Made by a program: the position numbers and the translations under genes. The notes beneath the pieces are model-generated. The model was not told the origin of the DNA and ran no database searches. It saw only the letters and a program-made list of their open reading frames with translations. Source: JAXDLK01 sp034666665 (GTDB taxonomy: Bacteria > Desulfobacterota > Binatia > JACPRU01). From it: DNA of 10,964 bases. The number at the start of each line of letters is the position of its first letter. The stretch's first letter is position 1. The DNA lies in NCBI GenBank assembly GCA_034666665.1, contig JAXDLK010000009.1, positions 1 to 10,964 on the forward strand, written 5' to 3'. This document shows, piece after piece, positions 1 through 5,801 of the stretch.

Positions 1-289
1 GCACCGCCGCGACCGCGCCGAGGACCGACGGCAGGCGGTACGGCCAGATCACCGGGCGGTCGCTCTGGCCGGTCGCCAGCACGGCCAGCGCCTGCAGCCA
101 GTAGATGCCGATCGGCTTCTTCGCCCGCGGCTCGTCCTGGAACCGCGGAGCCACCCAGTCGCCGCTCGCGATCATCTGGCGGCTCGCCTGGGCGAATCGC
201 GATTCGTCGCGATCGGTGGGCGGCAGCGCGGCCAGCCCGGGAAGATAGAGGACGAGGCAGAGAAGCGTCAGGACGAGCCGGTCGCGCAC
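1..289 (-). CDS. ArnT-like lipid-linked sugar glycosyltransferase (GT-C, N-terminal part only)
   Basis: This is the N-terminal part (about 96 codons) of a polytopic inner-membrane glycosyltransferase; the rest lies beyond the left edge. Reading the minus strand from the GTG at 289 gives a hydrophobic first helix (RLVLTLLCLVLYLPGLAAL, about residues 4-22), then DRDESRFAQASRQMI, GDWVAPRF and KKPIGIYWLQ. The acidic DRDE in the first periplasmic loop followed by the P(R)F...KPP/KKP-IYWLQ stretch is characteristic of the ArnT/PMT_2 family, which moves a sugar from undecaprenyl phosphate to lipid A or another envelope acceptor. DRDE includes the expected catalytic/metal-binding acid. The start is uncertain: the same frame stays open upstream to a TTG at 328, and no convincing ribosome binding site distinguishes the two. 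It is divergent from the fatty-acid operon. The acceptor and sugar cannot be told from this fragment. Confidence 0.8.
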   Translation of the reverse strand, partial: MRDRLVLTLLCLVLYLPGLAALPPTDRDESRFAQASRQMIASGDWVAPRFQDEPRAKKPIGIYWLQALAVLATGQSDRPVIWPYRLPSVLGAVAAV

Positions 290-302
290 GAGGTTCGTCA
301 GG

Positions 303-308
303 TTGACA
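303..308 (+). promoter_or_regulatory. possible -35 element (TTGACA) for the plus-strand operon
   Basis: A perfect sigma70-type TTGACA sits in the divergent intergenic region, 75 bases before the first plus-strand start codon. No TATAAT-like hexamer is visible at 16-18 bases downstream (the bases there are CAAGCG/AAGCGA), so this is only a candidate. If used, transcription would begin near or just before the inverted repeat at 341-374, which would then lie in the 5' leader. Confidence 0.2.
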
Positions 309-340
309 CCCCCGAAAGGGGCGGGCAAGCGACGAGGGGC

Positions 341-374
341 GACGTAGCGGCCGGGGCCACTCGGCCGCTACGTC
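341..374. promoter_or_regulatory. perfect 12-bp inverted repeat between divergent genes (operator or leader hairpin)
   Basis: GACGTAGCGGCC (341-352) is repeated in exact inverted form as GGCCGCTACGTC (363-374) around a 10-base centre. With C340 bulged, GGG at 337-339 and CCC at 375-377 can add three more pairs. The right arm ends 8 bases before the ATG at 383. No T-run follows on either strand, so an intrinsic terminator is unlikely. It could be a dyad operator for a dimeric repressor acting on both divergent genes, or an RNA hairpin hiding the initiation region of the first operon gene. The sequence alone does not decide. Confidence 0.5.
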
Positions 375-382
375 CCCGAGCC

Positions 383-1174
383 ATGGAGGCGACGTCCCCG
401 AAGCTGCCGATGACCGACTGCCGTTCGCCGCTCGATGGCAAGGTCGCCCTCGTCACCGGCGCGTCGCGCGGCATCGGACGCGCCATCGCGCGGAAGCTCG
501 CGGCCTCGGGCGCCGACGTCGCGATCAACTACTTCTCGAGCCACGAGCAGGCGGATGCCGCCTGCGAGGAGGTGCGCGCCTTCGGCCGGCGGAGCGTCGC
601 CGTGCAGGCGAACGTCGCGAGCCCCGAGAGCATGGACGAGCTCTTCGTCGAGCTCGCACGGCACTTCGGCCGGCTCGACGTGGTGATCAGCAACGCCGCG
701 AGCGGCGTCCTCCGGCCGGTCGCGGAGATGACGCTCAAGCACTGGCGCTGGTGTCTCGAGACCAACGCGTTCGCGCTCGCGCTGCTCGCGCGCCGCGCCG
801 CGCCGATGATGATCGCCGGCGGCCGGATCGTCGCGCTGTCGAGCCTCGGCGCGGAGCGGGCGCTTCCCGACTACGGCTTCGTCGGCGCCTCGAAGGCCGC
901 GCTCGAGTCGCTGGTTCGGACGCTCGCGCAGGAGCTCGGGGGACGCGGCATCCGCGTGAACGCGGTCGTTCCCGGCGTCGTCGACACCGACGCGCTGCGC
1001 GCGTTCCCGGCCCGTGAAGCGCTGCTCGCGGAGTACGCCCGCCGCGCGCCCGCGGGGCCGTCGCTTTCTCCCGAGGACGTGGCGGACGCAGTCTACCTCC
1101 TCTGCCTCCCGGAGGCCGAGCGCATCACCGGTCACACGCTGGTCGTCGACGGCGGCTTCTCGATCTCCGCATGA
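383..1174 (+). CDS. fabL: FabL-type enoyl-[acyl-carrier-protein] reductase (SDR family)
   Basis: The protein has 263 residues and a short-chain dehydrogenase/reductase fold. The TGASRGIG dinucleotide-binding loop is at residues 25-32 and NAASGVLRPV at 104-113. The usual YxxxK catalytic pair is absent: the position four before Lys171 is Val. Instead Tyr164 and Lys171 form Y-x6-K, the arrangement of FabI/FabL enoyl reductases. The stretches NAASGVLRPV, VGASKAALESL and TDALRAFP...PAG closely match, from memory, Bacillus subtilis FabL, an NADPH-dependent enoyl-ACP reductase. The expected reaction is reduction of trans-2-enoyl-ACP to acyl-ACP, the last step of each elongation round. The ATG at 383 follows the inverted repeat and lacks a strong ribosome binding site; the in-frame ATG at 410 (residue 10) is an alternative that keeps the whole fold. 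It is first in the operon, 10 bases before fabG. An ordinary SDR annotation (FabG-like) would probably be wrong. Confidence 0.85.
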   Translation: MEATSPKLPMTDCRSPLDGKVALVTGASRGIGRAIARKLAASGADVAINYFSSHEQADAACEEVRAFGRRSVAVQANVASPESMDELFVELARHFGRLDVVISNAASGVLRPVAEMTLKHWRWCLETNAFALALLARRAAPMMIAGGRIVALSSLGAERALPDYGFVGASKAALESLVRTLAQELGGRGIRVNAVVPGVVDTDALRAFPAREALLAEYARRAPAGPSLSPEDVADAVYLLCLPEAERITGHTLVVDGGFSISA

Positions 1175-1184
1175 GGCACCGCCG

Positions 1185-1976
1185 ATGAGCGCGGACGCGA
1201 CCGGCGGCACGCGGCCGATGCTCGTCGATTCGGATCTCACCGGCCGGCCGGTGATCGTCACCGGCGGCAGCCGGGGGATCGGCCGGGCGATCGTCGAGCG
1301 GCTGGCGGCGGAGGGTGCCCGCGTGACCTTCTTCTTCCACGAGAGCGCGGATGCCGCGGAGCGCCTGGTTCGCGGCCTCGCGGAAGCGGGCAGCCCGGTG
1401 ACGTCGGAGCGCGTCGACGTGCGCGACCCCGGTGCCTGCGCCGCCGCGGTCGAGCGCGTCGCGGAGCGCGAAGGCGGGATCGAGGTATTGGTCAACGGCG
1501 CCGGCATCGTCCGCGACGAGATCCTCGGCTTCCTCTCCGACGAGGACCTTCGCGCGGCCGTCGACACGAACCTCCTCGGCGTCTTCCACGTGACCCGGGC
1601 GGTGGTGCCGCACATGGTCTCCCGTCGCCGCGGACGCATCGTCAACGTCAGCTCGGTCGCCGGAGCGAAAGGCGGGCGCGGTCAGACGAGCTACGCGGCG
1701 ACCAAGGGAGGAATCGACGCCTTCACGCGTGCGCTCGCGGTCGAGCTCGCCCCGCGAGGCATCCTGGTGAACGCCGTCGCCCCGGGCGTCATCGAGACCG
1801 ACCTCTCGCGCGACGTCCGCGAGCGCGCGGGCGAGCGTGTGCTCGACCGCATCCTCCTCCGGCGCTACGGTCGGCCCGAGGAGGTCGCGTACCTGGTCGC
1901 GTTTCTCGCCTCGCGCTATGCGGAGTACGTCACCGGCCAGGTTCTCCAGGTCGACGGCGGCTTCAAGATGGAGTGA
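1185..1976 (+). CDS. fabG: 3-oxoacyl-[acyl-carrier-protein] reductase FabG
   Basis: This 263-residue classical SDR reduces 3-oxoacyl-ACP to 3-hydroxyacyl-ACP with NADPH. It shows the cofactor loop TGGSRGIG (residues 26-33), NGAG (104-107), Asn129, SS at 156-157 and the standard catalytic Y170-A-A-T-K174. The C-terminal GQVLQVDGGF is typical of FabG. The start at 1185 was chosen because GAGG at 1173-1176 is well spaced before it and it falls 10 bases after the preceding stop; the frame is open further upstream but that part overlaps the previous gene and is not SDR-like. An in-frame ATG at 1218 is a weaker alternative that would shorten a rather long N-terminus (about 20 residues before the fold). 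It is the second of two adjacent SDR genes with different catalytic arrangements, so the two do different reduction steps. A housekeeping fabG probably exists elsewhere. Confidence 0.9.
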   Translation: MSADATGGTRPMLVDSDLTGRPVIVTGGSRGIGRAIVERLAAEGARVTFFFHESADAAERLVRGLAEAGSPVTSERVDVRDPGACAAAVERVAEREGGIEVLVNGAGIVRDEILGFLSDEDLRAAVDTNLLGVFHVTRAVVPHMVSRRRGRIVNVSSVAGAKGGRGQTSYAATKGGIDAFTRALAVELAPRGILVNAVAPGVIETDLSRDVRERAGERVLDRILLRRYGRPEEVAYLVAFLASRYAEYVTGQVLQVDGGFKME

Positions 1977-1991
1977 GCAGGGGATGGTGCG

Positions 1992-2423
1992 ATGCGTGCG
2001 GTGACCAGGGAGGAAGTCGACGAGGTGTATCCGATCGTCGCATCGACGATCGCGGACGCGCTCGGACGCGACGCGGGCGAGGTCCGCCGCGAGAGCCTGC
2101 TGATCGAGGACCTCGGAGCCGAGTCGATCGACTTCCTCGACATCGTCTTTCGCCTCGAGCGCGCGTTCCACATCAAGATCCCGCGCGGACAGATCGAGAA
2201 GGAGGCGCGGGGCGGGCTCGCCGATGCGGAGTTCGAGCAGAAGGGCGTGCTCACGGGCGAGGCGCTGGCGCGCCTTCGCGAGTATCTCTGCGAGGTGCCG
2301 GCGGACCGCTTCCGCCCCGGGCTCAAGCTGACCGAGCTGCCGCTGCTCTTCACGGTCGAGACCTTCTGCAAGGTGGTCGTGCGCGCGCGCGGCGACGGTC
2401 GTCCGCCGGCCGCGCGCGACTGA
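1992..2423 (+). CDS. acpXL: AcpXL-like acyl carrier protein with C-terminal extension
   Basis: The 143-residue protein carries acyl chains as thioesters on 4'-phosphopantetheine. The attachment motif is DLGAESIDFLDIVF (residues 40-53), with Ser45 as the modified residue; the usual Asp before Ser is Glu. DFLDIVF and the following FHIKIP (59-64) are the signature of rhizobial AcpXL, the carrier for very-long-chain lipid A acyl groups, rather than of housekeeping AcpP (DSLDTVE-type). Ordinary ACPs are about 80 residues and AcpXL about 92. Here roughly 45 extra residues follow residue 98 and include a hydrophobic stretch (LTELPLLFTVETF), ending in a basic, Pro/Arg-rich tail. AGGGG at 1979-1983 is a good ribosome binding site for the ATG at 1992. 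The stop overlaps the next start (TGATG). Family assignment is secure; the very-long-chain role is inferred from motif and context. Confidence 0.88.
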   Translation: MRAVTREEVDEVYPIVASTIADALGRDAGEVRRESLLIEDLGAESIDFLDIVFRLERAFHIKIPRGQIEKEARGGLADAEFEQKGVLTGEALARLREYLCEVPADRFRPGLKLTELPLLFTVETFCKVVVRARGDGRPPAARD

Positions 2424-3226
2424 TGCGCTTCCATCTCGTCGACCGCATCACGGCGATCGATCCCGGCCGCGGAGCTCGCGGCCGGCTCGCGCTCCCTGCG
2501 ACCGGCTCCTCGCCGTCGTGGATCGCCGAAGCCGTCGGGCAGCTCGCGGCGTGGGTCGCGATGGCCGACAGCGGGTTCCGACGGCGGCCGGTCGCCGGGA
2601 TGACGCGGGTGGCGAGGATCTCCGGCGACGCTCGCGCCGGTGCGACTCTCGACCTCGAGGTTGCGCTCGACGGCTGTGACGACGACGCCGTGTGCTACTC
2701 GGGATCGGCGCGGCAGGGCGGAGTGGCGGTGCTGGAGCTCGCGGACTGCGTCGGACCGATGCTGCCGCTCGAGGAGTTCGACGCCCCGGCGGCCGTCGCC
2801 GATCGGTTCCAGCGTCTCTGCGGCGACGGCCTGGGTCCGGACGAGCGGGCGACGTTCGTGACCCTGCCGTTCGAGCGCCGCGACTCGTTCCGCGGAACCG
2901 TGGATGCGCCCACGGAGCCGAGCTTCTTCGTCGATCACTTTCCGCGGAAGCCCGTGCTGCCGGCGACGCTGCTTCTCGACGCCGGCCTCCGGCTCGCGGC
3001 TTCTGCCGCGGCGGAAGAGTTCGCGCTCGCCGCCGAGGAGTGTCATCACCCGCGGGTCGTCGAAGATCTCAAGCTCCGCTCCTTCGTCTCTCCCGGAGAG
3101 CGGGTCGACCTGTGGGTCGAGGTGTCCGGTACCCGCGCGCGTCCGGAGGTGCGCCTCTCCGCGTCGGTCGCCTCTCGCCGCGTCGCTTCGGCGCGAGCGG
3201 AGCTCGTGCTGGTGGCGGGGACGTGA
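2423..3226 (+). CDS. FabZ-like double-hotdog 3-hydroxyacyl-ACP dehydratase
   Basis: The 267-residue protein appears to be two hotdog domains in tandem. The C-terminal half has DHFPRKPVLPATLLLDAG (residues 171-188), which matches the FabZ active-site pattern HFPxxPxxPGxxLxE: His172 is kept and the usual Glu is Asp186. The N-terminal half starts like FabZ (RFHLVDRITAIDPG) and has a helix resembling the central hotdog helix (WIAEAVGQLAAWVAM, 33-47), but the HFPxxP segment is missing, so this domain is probably non-catalytic. FabZ itself is about 150 residues with one domain. The expected reaction is dehydration of 3-hydroxyacyl-ACP to trans-2-enoyl-ACP. The ATG at 2423 overlaps the preceding TGA by one base; longer upstream reading in this frame is a shadow over the acp gene. 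Position matches fabZXL in rhizobial clusters. An alternative is a regulatory or chain-binding subunit, but the conserved His favours catalysis. Confidence 0.75.
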   Translation: MRFHLVDRITAIDPGRGARGRLALPATGSSPSWIAEAVGQLAAWVAMADSGFRRRPVAGMTRVARISGDARAGATLDLEVALDGCDDDAVCYSGSARQGGVAVLELADCVGPMLPLEEFDAPAAVADRFQRLCGDGLGPDERATFVTLPFERRDSFRGTVDAPTEPSFFVDHFPRKPVLPATLLLDAGLRLAASAAAEEFALAAEECHHPRVVEDLKLRSFVSPGERVDLWVEVSGTRARPEVRLSASVASRRVASARAELVLVAGT

Positions 3227-4521
3227 GCGCGGCGCGGAGACGGGTGGCGATCACGGGAATCGGCCTGGTGACGCCGGTCGGCCTCGACGTGGCCTCGACG
3301 TGGGACGCCGTGATCGCGGGTCGCGGCGGCATCCGACCGATCGAGAGCTTCGATGCCGGCGGCTTTCCGGTGCGGATCGCCGGCGAAGTGAGAGGCCTCG
3401 CCGAGGATCGCCTGCCATTGCCCCGGCGGGTCGCGAAGCTCGCCGGCCGCTATCATCGATTCGCTCTCGCGGCCGCGGCCGAGGCCCTCGCCGACGCGGC
3501 GATCGTTCCGTCCACGAGCGATCCCGAGCGCTGGGGCTGCGTCGTCGGCAGCGGCATGCTCGGCGTCGCGTACGACGATCTCGCGGATTTCCAGCGGCGT
3601 CACGCGCCTGCCGGGGAGCTCGTCACCGGCGGCCTCCTCTCCGAAGGCGCCGCGTCGGCGGATCCGGTCGCGTTCTGCCGCAGCCATGCGCTCGGCGGCC
3701 TCGCGCTCCTGCTTCGCGCCTTCGGCATCCGCGGTCCGTCGTCCTCGGTGCACACCGCGTGCGCCTCCGGAGGGCAGGCGCTGGGGACGGCTCTTCGCCT
3801 GGTGCGCTCGGGCCGCGCCGATCGCGCGCTTGCCGGCGGATTCGATTCGATGGTGACCCCGGTCGGGCTCGCCGGCTTCTGCCTGCTCGGCGCGCTGTCG
3901 ACCGACAACGACGAGCCCGATCGGGCGAGCCGGCCCTTCGATCGCACCCGGAACGGCTTCGTGCTCGGCGAGGGCGCGGGCTTCCTGGTGCTCGAGGAGT
4001 GGGAACGCGCCTGCGCACGCGGCGCGCGGATCCATGCCGAGCTCGCGGGCGACGGCAGCTCGCTGTCGAGCTATCGCATCACCGATTCCCACCCGTCGGG
4101 CGACGGCCCCATCCAGGCGATGCGCGCGGCGCTCCGGGACGCCGGCGTGGCCGCGGCAGAGGTCGGCTACGTGAACGCGCACGGCACCTCGACGCCGATG
4201 AACGACCGGAGCGAGTGCGCGGCGATCCGCGCGGTCTTCGGTCCTCCGCCCGACGGCCCATGGGTGAGCTCGACGAAGGCGCTCCTCGGCCACGCGATCG
4301 CGGCCGCCGGTGCGATCGAGGCGGCGATCACCGCGCTCGCGCTTCACCACGGGGTCCTGCCGGCGAATGCGAACCTGTCGGAGCGCGATCCCGACTGCGA
4401 CGTGCGGCTGGTGCTCGGAGAGTCGCGGCGCGAGCCGGTGCGGGTCGCGCTCTCGAACTCGTTCGGGTTCGGCGGCTCGAACAGCTCGCTCGTGCTGCGC
4501 GCCGTGGAGAACGCCGCATGA
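3223..4521 (+). CDS. fabF: beta-ketoacyl-ACP synthase II (FabF-type, catalytically complete)
   Basis: This 432-residue thiolase-fold condensing enzyme has the full Cys-His-His set: Cys180 in HTACASGG, His320 in VNAHGTSTPMND and His357 in TKALLGH with Lys352. The C-terminal SNSFGFGGSNSS loop (411-422) is also intact. It condenses malonyl-ACP with an acyl-ACP, the chain-extending step. It starts with GTG at 3223, four bases overlapping the previous stop (GTGA), preceded by the G-rich GGTGGCGGGG. Upstream extension of this frame overlaps the dehydratase gene and is not KAS-like. Its stop overlaps the next ketosynthase-like gene by four bases (ATGA), a translational coupling often seen for ketosynthase/chain-length-factor pairs. 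In the rhizobial cluster, fabF2XL occupies this place. No FabH (initiating ketosynthase) is visible in the window. Confidence 0.92.
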   Translation: MSAARRRVAITGIGLVTPVGLDVASTWDAVIAGRGGIRPIESFDAGGFPVRIAGEVRGLAEDRLPLPRRVAKLAGRYHRFALAAAAEALADAAIVPSTSDPERWGCVVGSGMLGVAYDDLADFQRRHAPAGELVTGGLLSEGAASADPVAFCRSHALGGLALLLRAFGIRGPSSSVHTACASGGQALGTALRLVRSGRADRALAGGFDSMVTPVGLAGFCLLGALSTDNDEPDRASRPFDRTRNGFVLGEGAGFLVLEEWERACARGARIHAELAGDGSSLSSYRITDSHPSGDGPIQAMRAALRDAGVAAAEVGYVNAHGTSTPMNDRSECAAIRAVFGPPPDGPWVSSTKALLGHAIAAAGAIEAAITALALHHGVLPANANLSERDPDCDVRLVLGESRREPVRVALSNSFGFGGSNSSLVLRAVENAA

Positions 4522-5801
4522 CGCCGCGCCGGGTCGCCGTCACGGGGATCGGCGCGATCACGGCGTGCGGGATCTCGGTGGATGCGGCGTGGGCCGGCGT
4601 CACGAGCCGCACCTCCGCGCTCGGCCCGATCACGCGCTGGGACGTCACCGGCTGGCCTCGTCGAATCGCCGGAGAGGTCGTGCCGTTCGACGCTCGGGCG
4701 CTGGTCGCCGATCGGAAGCTCCACAAGTACCTCCGGCGGCGTGACTTCTTCGGGCTCTACGCGGCGGATCAGGCGATCGACGACTCGGCGGTGCTCGCGC
4801 CGCGGCAGGCGCTCGATGCCGCCGCTCGCGAGCGCTTCTCCGACCGCTCCGCCGTCTGGGTCGGCTCCGGAGGCGGCAGCTACGCCGATCAGTACGATTT
4901 CCTGCCGGCGCTCGCCGGGTCCGCCGGCGATGCCGCCGCGTTCGCGCGCGCCGTCGAGAGCAGCGTGACGCCGATGTGGCTGCTGCAGTCGCTGCCGAAC
5001 AACGTCCTCTGTCACGTCGGCATCCGCCACGACCTGAAGGGGCCGAACGGCTGCTTCACCAGCCACAGCGTGAGCGGCATCGGCGCGATCGCGGCGGGAG
5101 CGGCGTCGATCACCGACGGCGACGCCGACCGCGCGGTCGTGGTCGCCCACGATGCCCCGGTCGAGCCGGAGGTGATCGCCCGCTACCACGCGCTCGGTCT
5201 GCTTTCCGCCGAGCAGGTGCGGCCCTTCGACACCAGACGCGACGGGACGGTCCTGGGTGAGGGGGCCGGCGCGCTGGTCCTGGAGCACGCCGAGGAGGCA
5301 CGCGCGCGCGGTGCCCGCGTGCTCGGCGAGATCCTCGGCAGCGGACAGGCCGCGGAGGACGGCGGCCTGCTCGACGTCCGCGAAGACGGCGATGCGGTGG
5401 CCCGCGCGATCGGTGCCGCGCTCGAGGACGCGGCGCTGACGCCGGACGACGTCGGCATGATCGTCGCGCACGCGAACGGCACGCGGGCTTCCGATGCCTC
5501 GGAGGCGCGGGCGCTCGCGCGGGTCTTCGGCGCCGACGGCCCGCCGATCACCGGTTTCAAGTGGGCGTTCGGACATCTGCTCGCGGGCTCGGGGGCGGTC
5601 GAATCGGCGCTCGCCCTGTGCGCGCTCCGCGCGCGCGTCGTGCCGGCGATCCCGACGCTGCGCGAGCCGGACGAGGCGGCGGCGGGGCTCGCGATCTGCC
5701 GCCGTGCCGTGGAGCCGCGGACCGACGTGGCGCTGGTCGTATCGCGCGGGTTCGCGGGCACGGCGGCGGCGCTCTTGCTGCGCGCGCCGGCCAGATGGTG
5801 A
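4518..5801 (+). CDS. ketosynthase-like protein without the catalytic Cys (chain-length-factor-like)
   Basis: The 427-residue protein is homologous to FabF along its length (RRVAVTGIGAIT at the N-terminus, DGTVLGEGAGALVLE near 242-256, FKWAFGHLLAGSGAVESA at 347-364). Aligning GPNGCFTSHSVSG (175-187) with the GPSSSVHTACASG of the upstream partner puts Ser184 where the nucleophilic Cys should be, and NGT at 320-322 replaces the first catalytic HGT. Only Lys348 and His353 of the active site remain. The C-terminal FGFGG loop is also altered (SRGFAGTA, 409-416). It therefore cannot be a normal condensing enzyme and looks like a chain-length factor or KS-beta, which pairs with an active KS to shape the pocket. 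Known chain-length factors often have Gln at the Cys position, so Ser is different. It overlaps its active partner by four bases and occupies the fabF1XL position of rhizobial clusters. A role as heterodimer partner is inferred. Confidence 0.85.
   Translation: MTPRRVAVTGIGAITACGISVDAAWAGVTSRTSALGPITRWDVTGWPRRIAGEVVPFDARALVADRKLHKYLRRRDFFGLYAADQAIDDSAVLAPRQALDAAARERFSDRSAVWVGSGGGSYADQYDFLPALAGSAGDAAAFARAVESSVTPMWLLQSLPNNVLCHVGIRHDLKGPNGCFTSHSVSGIGAIAAGAASITDGDADRAVVVAHDAPVEPEVIARYHALGLLSAEQVRPFDTRRDGTVLGEGAGALVLEHAEEARARGARVLGEILGSGQAAEDGGLLDVREDGDAVARAIGAALEDAALTPDDVGMIVAHANGTRASDASEARALARVFGADGPPITGFKWAFGHLLAGSGAVESALALCALRARVVPAIPTLREPDEAAAGLAICRRAVEPRTDVALVVSRGFAGTAAALLLRAPARW

Noticed and set aside
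310..321. CCCC-GAAA-GGGG small hairpin near the left divergent start.
   Set aside because: Only four base pairs, with no T-run and no conserved position; easily due to chance in GC-rich DNA.
2904..4517. A giant frame (2904-5801) that could be read as one 965-residue protein.
   Set aside because: Ketosynthase-like sequence begins at the ATG at 4518; the earlier part is an Arg/Pro-rich shadow of the dehydratase and the first ketosynthase.
368..5576. Several long open frames on the minus strand (368-1645, 1125-2171, 1916-3049, 3046-4350, 4344-5576).
   Set aside because: They lie opposite genes with clear catalytic motifs, are very rich in Arg/Ala/Asp/His without domain signatures, and are the expected by-product of few stop codons in GC-rich DNA.
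4518..5801. The second ketosynthase-like gene as a pseudogene.
   Set aside because: The frame is intact over the family's full length, tightly coupled to its partner, with conserved glycine motifs and the Lys-His pair retained, so selective loss of Cys and His looks functional rather than decay.
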